Shown: positions 25,471-37,439 of the stretch, piece after piece | Numbering within the stretch: position 1 is the first letter of the stretch | Layout: each line of letters begins with the position of its first letter | From: Osedax fenrisi | Lineage: Eukaryota; Annelida; Polychaeta; Sabellida; Siboglinidae | Assembly (NCBI GenBank): GCA_964019155.1 | Contig: OZ025242.1 | Location: 70,638,596-70,702,595 of the forward strand | Reading direction: 5' to 3' | DNA: 64,000 nucleotides | Notes under the pieces: generated by a model | The model's input: only the letters and a program-made list of their open reading frames with translations | Databases searched by the model: none | Told to the model about the DNA's origin: nothing | Made by a program: the position numbers and the translations under genes

Positions 25471-25985
25471 TTCTAGACTGATATTTACTGCAGAAAACCA
25501 TCTAAATGGTATTTTAAAAAAATATTTATTTAAAACCCTCTACATGGTATTCTGTGAAACAGACTGCATAAAACCCTCTAAATGGTATTCTAAATTTCTA
25601 CGGTGGAAAACCATATAAATGGTATTCTAATTTCTACTGTGGAAAACCATCTAAATGGTATTCTACATATCTACTGTGGAAAACCTTCAACATGGTATTT
25701 TAAATGTCTACTGCAGGAAACCATATAAATGGTATTCTTAATTTCTACTGTGGAAAACCCTCTAAATGGTATTCTTAATTTCTACTGCAGAAACCCATCT
25801 AAATGGTATTCTTAATTTCTACTGTGGAAAACCATATAAATGGTATTCTTAAATCCGATAATAGAAAACCCTTAATATGGTATTCTAAAAATTTCACTGC
25901 AGAAAACCATCAAAAGGGTTCTATTATAAGCACATCTTAAATACCATTTATTTTACTGCAGAAAACCATTTACTTATTACAGTGT
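25440..25985. repeat. ~37-40 bp minisatellite with palindromic core
   Basis: About 13 units of AAAACCATCTAAATGGTATTCT plus a spacer with ctactgyrg. Most units contain ACCAT..AAATGGT, so single strands could fold. The array abuts the RTE-like fragment. Confidence 0.9.
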
Positions 25986-26204
25986 AGCTCGAAAAAAGTT
26001 CATTTTCAGCCATAGATTTACAGTAGATTTACAACATATAAATATCATATATACATCTAAAGCATATCATTTCTATAGAATTTATTACATATATATTACA
26101 CATATATATGTATACAGCTTGTTTGAGTGTATAGTATATTATAGTTGTATTCGTTGTACCATATAGATTATAGAGAAACATTAATCAAATATAACTAATT
26201 ATAT

Positions 26205-26400
26205 AATTATATATAACTATATTTTTCGTTTATTTTTACGGTAACTGTAAAACGTTTTAATTTCTTTAATTTTTTAATTTCGTATTATTCTTTGTTTATT
26301 TCTATAACGTATGTTATCGTTAGCAAATATTTATACTTTATACTTTCGATTATATTTTCGGCTATGTATTTGCTTAAATAAATTATCAATCAATATACAA
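26205..26400 (-). repeat. Dispersed ~190 bp repeat, inverted copy
   Basis: Inverse of 11275-11470: cggtaactgtaaaacgtttt, cgttagcaaatatttatact and aataaattatcaatcaatat in matching order. Confidence 0.7.
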
Positions 26401-26689
26401 CTTATCAATTGATTATGGCATGCAAATAAATATTTAGTATATAGATGAAATATTAATTAAAATGCTTCAACATAAACTAGATATAGGGTACTCTAGTGAA
26501 TTTAACAATCGTGTACCCTAATAAATACATATGGTTTACCCTGATACATTTAAACATTATATACCGTATATATAGTATACATGTATCCTAATATATAGTG
26601 TACTATAGTGTACTATAGTGTACTATATTGAATTTAACAGCTGTGTATATACGTAACCATGGCGATTTTTTGTGATAATTTACCCACAT

Positions 26690-26945
26690 TTTTTATTTCG
26701 TTTTTAAATTTATGAAAAAAAAATGTCAACTTAAAACCTTTTCAAGAATATACAAATGTATTGATATAAAATATAACACTATATTATTAAAAAATAAATC
26801 ATTCTAAAAATTAGATATATATATATAATTTCTATATTTGTTATCAAATATTCATTAATTTATAAGCATATGTCTAGAGGTCATATAAGTTCCTAATACG
26901 GACACTATATAGATGTCTTAATACGGACACCCTATATGGTATATG
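26690..26945 (-). mobile_element. Partial copy of TACGGACA element
   Basis: Reverse complement of the middle and one inner motif of 58107-58677: ttcaagaatatacaaatgta, ttgatataaaatataacact and repeated aatacggacacc. Confidence 0.7.
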
Positions 26946-26967
26946 ACCAATCAGCGCGCAGCGTAAT

Positions 26968-27102
26968 CTTTTTAGTAGTAGTAGTAGTAGTAATAGTATA
27001 CTATAACTACTACTATTACTATACTACTACTACTACTATAGTAGTATACTATACTATAACTACTACTATTACTATACTACTACTACTACTACTACTAAAC
27101 TA
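26968..27102. repeat. Imperfect (TAG)n/(TAC)n palindromic tract
   Basis: TAG triplets run into TAC triplets twice (centres near 27000 and 27045), so the tract is a compound inverted repeat. An open frame across it is spurious. Confidence 0.85.
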
Positions 27103-27790
27103 TAGTTACATGTTTGTTTCACATGAATATACAACTGTTCAATGTGTACATGGTTAGTGATACGGTGATCATTACAATATGAAGACCTATTCGTATTCGC
27201 ATCTTTAATACCACTACTTGTCAAGTATACACACTTTGTTATGTAAAACTTTATATCACGTGACAAGGTGACACATTGTTTCGTGACTATAATGGCCTAT
27301 AACCTGTAATCTCTAGTTAACCTCTACCTATATATCCATTGTGACAGTACTATAGCATACATATCATTAGTATTACTGATAACAATAAGTAGAGATTACG
27401 TCATACGAAGATAATGGCCGTATTGCGTAATCCGATACGTGTGCGTGCGTGCGTGCGTGTGTACGTACCCATGCGTATATAAATAGGTATGTGTGTGCGC
27501 ATACGACGTAGCGATAATACCCGACTGATGTAGTGTAGCGCCATCTATTGAGTGGCGGCCACGGTAATTGCTAGTCAAAACAAATGTATATGACATATAC
27601 AATATTTAAAGATGATGTCAATAGATAAACGTGTATTGATGTCGAATGTTGCTTTGTAACGACACAGTAATATCATCGCGCTCTATCCATATGTATATAT
27701 ATATATATATGTATCCTTCTTTAACTTTATACACCCCTATAACTCTAATCTATTTCAATTTTAATTCCTCTATTACACTCTATATAAACT
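27103..27790. other. Intergenic DNA, no gene supported
   Basis: GC-richer around 27420-27560 with a GTGCGTGCGT run (27435-27460), but frames on both strands lack recognisable protein character or splice context. Confidence 0.4.
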
Positions 27791-27794
27791 GTAC

Positions 27795-28550
27795 ACTATT
27801 AAAACTATAAGTTCTTTGGATAACCTTTCAGGGTTCTTCAGTTTGCCACCAATATGCCACCGAACCCTTGTAGTTCTTCAAAGAACCTTCATAGACGGGT
27901 TCTTAAATATAACTCTTTATAGAATAACCTTTAAGATTTTCCAGGAATCTTATTTTCTAGAACCTTTATGTATTCAAAGAACCTTAGGGTTCTCTTTAGG
28001 TTACAAAACTGAACCCGTTTGGTTCCTCGGATAACTCTATAGTATAGACAACGATTTTCCGAAGGAAAGATATAACACTTACGCGAAATCGTGTAATTCG
28101 AATTTATATACAAAATACCCCAGTGCCACCTATAGCGGGTTACTTTTAGGAACTATGTGTTGTTTATAATGTAAATTCGTATTTAACTATACACTTTTAA
28201 AATGTTAAAGAATATGCTTTAAATTAATATTTATATGATGAAAACTAAGTGTTCATTACTAATATATAACAAACAAATATGATATGTATGTTTTAAATGC
28301 TATAAGTATATATTTAGTGAGTAAAAGCTAATTTATATTGCATGTAATTTAATAGAGCAATGAAAACATTGTTGTATGCAAACAGAGCCGAACCTAAATC
28401 TATGTCAGCGATTTCGATACTACTGCTAGCAGCGGTTGGGGATATTACTAAATTACGTTGTATGCATAGGGAGTGTTATATCTTTGCTTCGCAAAATCTT
28501 TGGTATAGATCTTTTTACGGGTTCCTAAAGAATTTATAGGGTTTCATATA
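27795..28550. repeat. GGTTCTT/AAGAACC repeat block split by a MITE
   Basis: The heptamers aagaacc, gggttctt and ggttcct recur on both strands from 27809 to 28030, then again at 28515-28550 after the MITE (gggttcctaaagaa). The motifs face both ways, as in foldback-type repeats. A 72-codon frame here is not called. Confidence 0.6.
28049..28502. mobile_element. 454 bp MITE, copy 2 (exact 7 bp target duplication)
   Basis: Flanked by GTATAGA at 28042-28048 and 28503-28509, an exact 7 bp duplication. Ends are caacgattttccgaaggaaa and the complement-like tttgcttcgcaaaatctttg. About 90% similar to the copy at 35279 by eye. No coding capacity. Confidence 0.92.
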
Positions 28551-28945
28551 TGTGGAAAGATGAATAACTCATGTTGGCATTTGATGAATTTATTATAACT
28601 ATAGTTATCATATACATAAAACTATAGATAATTAAACATAAAATGTATTTTATTCAAATAATATATTAATATATAATTTTATGATTTTTCGCAATTTATA
28701 TTTATATTATATCATTTTTTATTATAAAAATATATAATAAATATACAATTACCTAATTATATTTACTATTTCATTATATATTTGAATATGATTATTATTA
28801 TATAAATATATAAGTTATATAAATTAAATATAAATTGAAATTTTAAATATTACAATGCTAAGGGTATAGTATTATATATTTTAACGGATATATTATATAT
28901 GTACAATATTTAATTTATTTTGTACATAAATCATATTATATAGAA

Positions 28946-29021
<76 letters not shown>

Positions 29022-29824
29022 TTCTATATATTTATAAATAGCTAACATATATCTTTATAATATTTAAATAAATTTATAATATATATATAAGACATTTAAA
29101 AATAAATCAAATATATGTTTATATTTTAATATAATTGTGTAAATTAACGGAAATATAATGGATGAATAATTTGATGAAAAATATTTAATTTAGTTAATAA
29201 TATAGTTATATACAATTAATTAACCAAATTCATTACACCTTACATATAACTTTATATTTATTATATTTTCTTCAGATATCAGCCTTTTTTATTATTTTGC
29301 TGTATTCAATTTCTGAAATATTATAATATAATTAGATATACAAATTTTAATAACAAAAGATATTTTGTATTTTTAGATTTGTATTTTAAGATACATTTAT
29401 AAACAAAATATAAGAACTAATGACCAATATCAAAGATAAAATACTTGATTCAATTAAAACAATTCAATTTGTTTAAATATGCTATATTGTCATACAAATA
29501 CAAACATATACAAGAAATATTAAATACAATTCATTACAAACAATCTGAATGTATTATAATTGCATGAAAATAGTTTAATATACTTTGATAGCTGTTTCTC
29601 AGAATGTTAATTTTATGAATATTGCTTTACTAAAATGTCCGGAACTTTTTTTCTGTTCTATAAAAATGTCTATAATTTACACTATATATATAGAAAACAT
29701 TCAATGCAAAATAATATAGTTTTTATTATTTGTTTTCAATTTTTTTCATTTTTATAATTGAACTACTCCTATTACTAACCAAATTTATATAATAAAAAAT
29801 AAAATCGTAATTATGATAAAAGAA
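28551..29824. other. AT-rich intergenic DNA, no gene seen
   Basis: Holds about 70 bases of (TA)n at 28950-29017. No coding or RNA gene is supported. Confidence 0.4.
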
Positions 29825-30224
<400 letters not shown>

Positions 30225-30640
30225 AAATTCCACACTTATCCAGTATAAGTTTTAGTTTGCAACACTTAATGTTTTCTCTACCAGAAACAAAGCTGGTCTA
30301 ATAATTGACTTATTTACTGATCTTAAAATAAAATACATTACGATTCGTTCATTTTCCCAGACCTAGTTCCCACTTAGGCGGAGGATTAAGAATGTTATAT
30401 ATACATATGCGTTTTCATGCAAATTTCATCCTAAAAACTCACACCCACTTACAATCATAACCATCTACTGATCAACGTATCAATCTATTCCTAATTTATT
30501 GAAGAACTTGATACTCTACTTTACTCTTTAACCTCTACAACTATTCTTATTGGTGATTTTAATATTCCCATTACCTCTACTTCACATAATTCTCGACATC
30601 TCTACGATATACTAGAATCACACAATTTGTCCCAAAAAGT
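30225..30640 (+). pseudogene. CR1/L2-group endonuclease fragment
   Basis: Near 30545-30640 the plus strand reads TTILIGDFNIPITSTSHNS then LYDILESHNLSQKV. This is the IGDFN motif and following text of APE-type endonucleases in CR1/L2 elements. Upstream text (SFSQT, a Gly/Arg-rich piece) is frame-broken. No polymerase follows directly; a minisatellite takes its place. Confidence 0.75.
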
Positions 30641-30663
30641 CACAAACAAAATAAAATAGTTTC

Positions 30664-30975
30664 TTGCGCAATAATTGCGCAAAGTAGAATGCATGTTTTA
30701 GTATGCAAGTTTGTTTGTGCAATAAAGACGCAAAGTAGAATGCATGTTTTAGTATGCAAGTTTGTTTGTGCAATAAAGATGCAAAGTAGAATGCATGTTT
30801 TAGTATGCAAGTTTGTTTGTGCAATAAATACGCAAAGTAGAATGCATGTTTTAGTATGCAAGTTTGTTTGTGCAATAAAGACGCAAAGTAGAATACATGT
30901 TTTAGTATGCAAGTTTGGTAGTGCAATAAATGCGCAAAGTAGAATGCATGTTTTAGTATGCACTTTGGTTGCGCA
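30664..30975. repeat. 51 bp minisatellite, about 6 copies
   Basis: The unit contains gcaaagtagaatgcatgttt and tagtatgcaagtttgtttgt. 51 is a multiple of three and the unit lacks stops in several frames, so long frames appear on both strands with 17-residue periods. Nothing suggests they are expressed. Confidence 0.93.
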
Positions 30976-30984
30976 ATTATGCTG

Positions 30985-31235
30985 CTGTTATGTTGCTATT
31001 TAAAGTCTATTATGCTATTATTATGCTGCTATTAATTTATCATGCTATTATGCTGCTGTTATGTTTCTATTTAAAGTATATTATGAGGCTATTATAATAA
31101 TAGCAACATAATAGCAGCATAATAAACTTTTAAAATTAATAGCAGCATAATAATAGCATAATAGACTTTAAATAGCAACATAACAGCAGCATAATAGCAT
31201 GACAAATTTATAGCAGCATAATAGAAATTTAATGG
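30985..31235. repeat. Inverted repeat built from CATAATAGCAGCATAAT
   Basis: The left arm (ttatgctgctgttatgttgc, tatttaaagtctattatgc) and right arm (its complements at 31145-31195) meet near 31098. Related words (taatagcagcataatagcat) occur at 57195-57270. A foldback repeat of unknown class. Confidence 0.85.
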
Positions 31236-32636
31236 CAACAAAATCTCTCTCCTTAATTCCACCTCCTCAACCTCATCCCTTGATCCTCTTCCCCTACTTA
31301 TACTCAAACATATTACCCACACCGTTGCTTCACCCCTCCACAATATCATCTGCACTTCACTTTCATCCGGCTCCGTCCCTCCTGATTTCAAAGTAGCTGC
31401 CATCTCCCCCCATCCTTAAAAAGCCTAATCTTGACTCCCTGAATTCCTATAACTACCGACCCATCTCCAACCTCTCAATCCATTCCAAAGTCCTCGAACG
31501 TGTTGTATCCTCCCAACTCATCACCTACCTTACAGCCAACAATATCCCTAACATATTCCAAAGCACCTACCTACCCCACAAATCTACTGAATCCGCCCTA
31601 ACCCTCATAACCTCCGACCTATAGGTCGGAGGTATAACGGAAGTATACTCTATGGCCTGAACAACAACCATGGCACCATACTCGTCCTCCTTGATATGTC
31701 CTCGCTTTCGACATCCTTGACCACAATGTCATCATACACATACTTTCCGCCATCGGCATCAAAGGCATTGCCCTCAAGTGGTTCACCTCCTACATTACCA
31801 ACCGCAATTCCTCAGACAGGATTAACACACACTCGTCCCCCTCCCGCTCCATTACTCATGGTGTCCCCCAGGGCTCTGTCCTCGGCCCACTCCTCTTCAA
31901 TAATTACCTCCTCCACATGTTTGACATATTCACTGACCACCCCGACATCTCCTTCCATACTTACGCTGACGACCTTCAACTATATCTAAACTGCACAGAC
32001 TCCCCTACGTATACCCCTGAACGACTCTCCTCCTGTATCAAGTCCATACACCAATGTCTTATCTCCAACTCCCTAAAACTTAACCCCACTAAAACGGAAG
32101 CTATTTTTCTCCACTTACCACAACGTTCCTCCACCCTCCATGAACCACCCCCACCTCACTCGACAATACCAAACTCCCCTACTCTCAACACGTCCGAAAC
32201 CTTGGCTTCCATATTGATACCACCCTTTACCTTAACTATCATCTTACACATATGCACAAATCCATCCACTACCACCTACATTGCCTCCGCTTAATCCGAC
32301 GCTCCATTCCGCTCCAGTCCCCTATCGTATAAAGTACAAACTCTCCCTAACCATCCACAAAGCTATTCACCACAATTCCCCTGACTACCTTGCCTCCCTC
32401 CTACATCTACAAACACCAATTACTACACTCCAGACCCGTTCCTCCAACACCTTTATCCTTACCACTCTCCATTTATACAAACTCCATTCTTCAAATATAC
32501 GCTCATTTGCCCTCTCTGCCCCTTACCACAGGAACTCCCTACCCAAACACCTACGAATAAACTCATCAACTCCCTCCATTAAACGCCACCTCAAGACTCA
32601 TTACTTCTCCCTTGCCTTCCCTCCCACTCAATAATT
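31215..32636 (+). pseudogene. CR1/L2-group retrotransposon, polymerase to 3' end
   Basis: A CT-rich element with frame breaks. In order: NYRPISNLSIHSKVLERVV (about 31446-31500), then LLDMSS-AFDILDHNVI (motif A, one frameshift near 31700), ITHGVPQGSVLGPLLF (motif B), FHTYADDLQLYL (motif C, about 31955-31990), LKLNPTKTEAIFL (about 32070), and the C-terminal NSLPKHLRINSSTPS to a stop at about 32632. The 5' part is missing. Base composition differs strongly from the AT-rich surroundings, suggesting a younger or distinct family. Confidence 0.88.
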
Positions 32637-32663
32637 GTCCTCCCACGGACGGCCGATTGCTCA

Positions 32664-32912
32664 AGATTTTGTCCATATTTCTGGCCAGATACAAGTTTCC
32701 CATATATTGGAACATATCTTGTGGAGTATGTCTGTCATTCCTTCACCTGCATATGTTATTAGTTCTGCTGGTATATTGTCTACACCAGCAGCTTTTCCAT
32801 GTTTTAGTGAATATATAGCATTAACTACTTCATCTCTTAAAATACTATCATCTCTCTCTTCTTCGTGTTGTTCATCTATCGTTTGCAAAACATGTTTGTC
32901 TCCTCTGGATTC
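32664..32912 (-). mobile_element. RTE element, inverted 5' segment
   Basis: The minus strand reads HGKAAGVDNIPAELITYAGE then DILHKICSNIW. This is the segment just before and overlapping the polymerase start of the element that continues on the plus strand. Positions 32664-32795 are an almost exact reverse complement of 32950-33081. The layout matches a 5' inversion made by twin priming. Confidence 0.88.
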
Positions 32913-32949
32913 ATAATTATATCTATAATATCTATTATATAATTATATT

Positions 32950-34432
32950 AAGCTGCTGGTGTAGACAATATACCAGCAGAACTAATAACATATGCAGGTG
33001 AAGGAATGACAGACATACTCCACAAGATATGTTCCAATATATGGAAACTGGTATCTGGCCAGAAATATGGACAAAATCGTTAATTATAACTCTACCGAAA
33101 AAAGGTAATCTTCAACATTGTTCTAACTACAGAACGATAAGTTTGATAAGCCACGCAAGCAAAGTGATGTTGAAAATCATTAAGAATCGTTTACAACCAC
33201 AAGCGGACCGTATTATTGCGGAAGAACAGGCTGGATTCATGAAAGATAGATCTACGATAGAACAAATATTCAACCTAAGAATACTATGCGAGAAACATAA
33301 CCTACAACAAAAAAAGCTATATCATATATTTATTGATTTCCGAAAAGCATTTGATAGAGTGTGGCAAAATGCACTATGGTCCTCAATGAAGAAATATAAT
33401 ATCGATACAAAGTTAATTAATTTAATAAAAAGTTTATATGAAAAGGCAAGCAGTGCAGTAATACATAAAGGAATATGTGGCGATTGGTTTCCAACGAAAA
33501 CCGGAGTAAGACAAGGATGTCTTCTCTCACCTACTTTATTTAATATATTCCTAGAAGATATAATGAACGACGCGCTAAGCAATCATACTGGTTCAATAAA
33601 GATAAATGGCCGAAATATAACAAATCTCCGCTTTGCTGATGATATAGATGGTTTAGCTGGCTCGGAAATAGAACTAATAAATTTAACTGAGTGTCTTTTT
33701 AAATCAGCAAATAGATTTGGAATGGAAATAAATCCTTCTAAAACTAAGCTTATGTTAAACGACGACAATTGTCAACCAAACATTGATATTCATGGCGAAA
33801 TAATTGAGACCGTAAAAAGCTTCAAATATCTAGGATCAATCATAAACGAAAATGGATCAAGAAAAGAAATCCTGTCAAGAGCGGCACAAGCAAGTCAAGC
33901 ATATAGCAATCTAAAGATAATATGGAATGATAAAGACATACGTCTAAAGTACAAGTTAAAACTCATGGACTCTCTTGTCAACTCGATATTCCTGTATGCA
34001 TGTGAAACATGGACTCTAACTGCTGAACTCGAGAAAAGAATACTAGCATTCGAAATGAAGAACATCAGAAAATTACTCGGTATAACATACCTTGATAGAG
34101 TTACTAATCAAGAAATAATAGACCGAATATCATCATCATTAACAAGTCCCTTCACCGATATCCTCACAACAGTTAAAAGGAGAAAACTGAAATGGTATGG
34201 ACACGTGACCAGAGGCGATGGACTTGCCAAGATAATCCTTCAGGGTAATGTCGAAGGTAAAAGATCCCGTGGACGTCCAAAAAAACAATGGATAGATAAT
34301 ATAAAAGAATGGACCGGAAAAGGCTTCAATGAACTAAATGAAATTGTATATGATCGGAAGAAGTGGAGAAAATTTTGTTTCAACGTGACACGCCCCCACG
34401 GCTCAACAGGCTAAGGGACCAAGGTAACAAGG
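32950..34432 (+). mobile_element. RTE-type non-LTR retrotransposon, open polymerase frame
   Basis: The open frame 33029-34414 (461 codons) carries an apparently intact reverse transcriptase: YHIFIDFRKAFDRVW (motif A), TGVRQGCLLSPTLFNIF (motif B), LRFADDIDGLAG (motif C with catalytic FADD), MEINPSKTKLM (D) and FKYLGSII (E). The RTE-type C-terminus follows: YACETWTL, KLKWYGHVTR and KRSRGRPKKQWIDNI. The endonuclease is missing because the copy is 5'-truncated and inverted. The 3' end is short (ggaccaaggtaacaaggtaa) and runs into TA. Intact codons and the matched arms suggest a recent insertion. Confidence 0.92.
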
Positions 34433-34938
34433 TAATTTATATATAAACATACATTTTATTCATCATAATTAATTAGTTAAATTAATGCTTATCATTATGA
34501 TATAACTAATATAAATTATCCAATATAAATTACGGTATTAATAAATTAATACCTCACATAGTGCATAAGTTATATCTGATAATACATATTTATAAACTAT
34601 ATTATATCTTATATCTGATAATATAATATATAAATATATATTATATTATTCCCAATATATACAACTAAGGTTTTGTACTAGTAATATTAAATAAATATAA
34701 TATATCTTGTGCAGATTATGTATCGTAACCTTATTCTTATATCGTATGCTATTTTAAATTGTAATACATTTATTTATTTTAAAATCTGAATAATCAGCAC
34801 CAAATTATACTATATCTAGATTTAGTGAAGCGGTCAATTTTTAACAAACAAATATTAATATATATGGGAACAGCTAAGTAAATATCCTAGTCTATGATTA
34901 CCCAGGGAATATCGAATATGGTCCTTGTTTGTTCTATC
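34433..34938. other. AT-rich intergenic DNA, no gene seen
   Basis: No coding, RNA or mobile-element signal beyond short direct repeats such as atatctgataata. Confidence 0.4.
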
Positions 34939-36160
34939 ACGATAACATTTTAAATTGTAACATTTATCACCATAAGTTTATTATATCATATAAATTATAA
35001 TAAATTAGTACATATAAATTATAATATAACTAACTATTTATTAAATATATAAATATATTATAAAATAATTATATAAGCTGGTATACAGCTATAAAATTGA
35101 AATCATAAAAAGTAGTATTACAAAATCACGATAACATTTTAAATTGTAACATTTATCACCATAAGTTTATTATATCATATAAATTATAATAAATCAGTAC
35201 ATATAAATTATAATATAACTAACTATTTATTAAATATATAAATATATTATAAAATAATTATATAAGCTGGTATACAGCCAAAGATTTTCCGAAGGAAAGA
35301 TATAACACTTACGCGAAATCGTGTAATTCGAATTTGTATACAAAATACCCTGGTGCCACATATAGCGGGTTACTTTTAGGAACTATGTGTTGTTTATAAT
35401 GTAAATTCGTATTTAACTATACACTTTTAAATTTTAAATAATATGCTTTAAATTAATATTTATATGATGAAAACTAAGTGTTCATTACTAATAAATAACA
35501 AACAAATATGATATTTATGTCTTAAATTCTATAAGTATATATTTAGTAAGTAAAAGTTAATTTATATTGCATGTAATTTAATAGAGCAATGAAAACATTG
35601 TTGTATGCAAACAGAGCCGAACCTAAATCTATTTCAGTGATTTCGATACTACTGCTAGCAGCGGTTGGGGATATTACTAAAATACGTTGCATGCATAGGG
35701 AGTGTTATATCTTTGCTTCGCAAAATCTTTGATACAGCTATAAAATTGAAATCATAAAAAGTAGTATTACAAAATCACGATAACATTTTAAATTGTCACA
35801 TTAATCACTATAAATTTATTATATCATATAAATTATAATAAATTAGTACATATAAATTATAATATAACTAACTATTTATTAAATATATAAATATATTATA
35901 AAATATTGATATAAGCTGGTATACAGCTATACAATTGAAATCATAAAAAATAGTATTAAAAAATCACGATAACATTTTAAATCATATAAATTATAATAAA
36001 TTAGTACATATAAATTATAATATAACTAACTATTTATTAAATATATAATTATATTATAAAATATTTATATAAGCTGGTATACAGCTATACAATTGAAATC
36101 ATAAAAAGTAGTATTAAAAAATCACGATAACATTTTAAATTGTAACATTTATCACCATAT
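34939..36160. repeat. ~189 bp tandem array, five units, split by a MITE
   Basis: Units start with cacgataacattttaaat at about 34939, 35128, 35775, 35965 and 36121, and each holds aagctggtatacagct. Without the MITE and its duplicated 7 bases the period is about 187-190 bp; the fourth unit is shortened. Confidence 0.9.
35279..35731. mobile_element. 453 bp MITE, copy 3 (exact 7 bp target duplication)
   Basis: Inserted in a unit of the 189 bp array. Flanks are ATACAGC at 35272-35278 and 35732-35738, while other units show ggtatacagctataaaattg uninterrupted, an explicit empty site. Ends: caaagattttccgaaggaaa and the complement-like tttgcttcgcaaaatctttg. Confidence 0.95.
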
Positions 36161-36288
36161 ATATAAAAAATATATAAAAAAGTATGTGTTTTGTTTTGTT
36201 TATTTTAGCTGATCACTTTTTTACAATTTAATTTAAATTTTTACATATCGTATATTATACATTAAGCACTGTGTTATATATTGATAAC

Positions 36289-36294
<6 letters not shown>

Positions 36295-36350
<56 letters not shown>
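36295..36350. repeat. (TA)n microsatellite
   Basis: About 55 bases of TA directly left of the GGGGACGTGAGG element, which fits its TA target. Confidence 0.9.
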
Positions 36351-36353
<3 letters not shown>

Positions 36354-36874
36354 GACGTGAGGGGATTTTGGGCGATACAATTTAGCTCTCGCCATAATAG
36401 TCAGTACTCCGTGAATATTAAATATTAGTATTTAAATTGTAGATTGCGTATTAAAAAGATGTTAGTATACTAGATAGCTATCTCGGATATGTATTTCATT
36501 ATATCAAATTTATGTATTAACAATTCTAATAATACTAGATAATATCAGTAAAATATGTTACGTGAGGGGTTTTGGGCGATAGTTCCAAATGTGTTAATAG
36601 GTGTCGCCCTATGTACTCAAACATTTGGCATTAAAATAAACTTTTTCGGATATTCGTCATAATTCGATGAAAAATATACAACACGCAATTTATAAAATAT
36701 TATAATGATTTTATATTACTTTATATTACTTTGTACCTATTACGTTTTTGATATAGTTACGCGTGTAGATTTATATGTATTTTTTTATAAATAATTAATT
36801 GATAAATAATGTAATTACTTTGATAAATTTATTAATTTTATACCATAGAAAAATGTCATCACATGCTGATTATT

Positions 36875-37025
36875 ATTTATAATTGTTAGATTATTAGATA
36901 ATTTATATTTAATAATTATATTAGTATCATCAGCAAATAATATGTATTTATTTTTTTGAGAACATAATATCATATAATTAATAAATATAGAAAAAAGTAA
37001 TTGTCCAAGAATAGAATATTAGGGT
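36875..37025 (-). pseudogene. CR1/L2-group polymerase scrap (motifs B and C)
   Basis: From 37025 leftwards the minus strand reads FYGVP-stop-YSILGQLLF then INYMILCSQKNKYILFADDTNI. This is motif B (usual GVPQGSILGPLLF) and motif C with FADD. It is an isolated fragment inside the long TA-flanked element, with a stop replacing the Gln. Confidence 0.75.
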
Positions 37026-37037
37026 ACACCATAAAAA

Positions 37038-37080
<43 letters not shown>

Positions 37081-37085
<5 letters not shown>

Positions 37086-37337
37086 AGACACACAAGCAGT
37101 AGGACACGGGTTCGACCCTTGTCCGGACCATTAATTACATTTATAAAATGGGTCTTAAAATATTATTTAGAAGTGATCTTATATAATTGTGTATAAATAA
37201 ATGATCGGCTCTCGTTAAAACCATGGATGCCTTAACATGAGAGCGGCTTCGAAGGGACATTAGAGCCATATATGGTTATAAGTGAAAACTTCATCTAAGT
37301 TCCTGGATGGGATGAAAGGACTCCACCAAATAAAAAT

Positions 37338-37345
<8 letters not shown>
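37081..37345 (+). mobile_element. SINE, copy 2 (A box lost)
   Basis: Starts at tcagacacacaagcagtagg directly after (TA)n, keeps the B box (GGTTCGACCC) and the complete body (ggctctcgttaaaaccatgg, cctggatgggatgaaaggac), and ends aataaaaataacaatata. About 95% similar by eye to 8440-8702. Confidence 0.9.
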
Positions 37346-37377
<32 letters not shown>

Positions 37378-37439
37378 ATATTTGTATACAAATATTATTC
37401 TATGATAATATATTATGCATAATATATATACAATATATA

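Noticed and set aside
31092..31403. Minus-strand 103-residue protein
   Set aside because: Opposite-strand shadow of the CR1/L2 element and of the CATAATAGCAGC inverted repeat.
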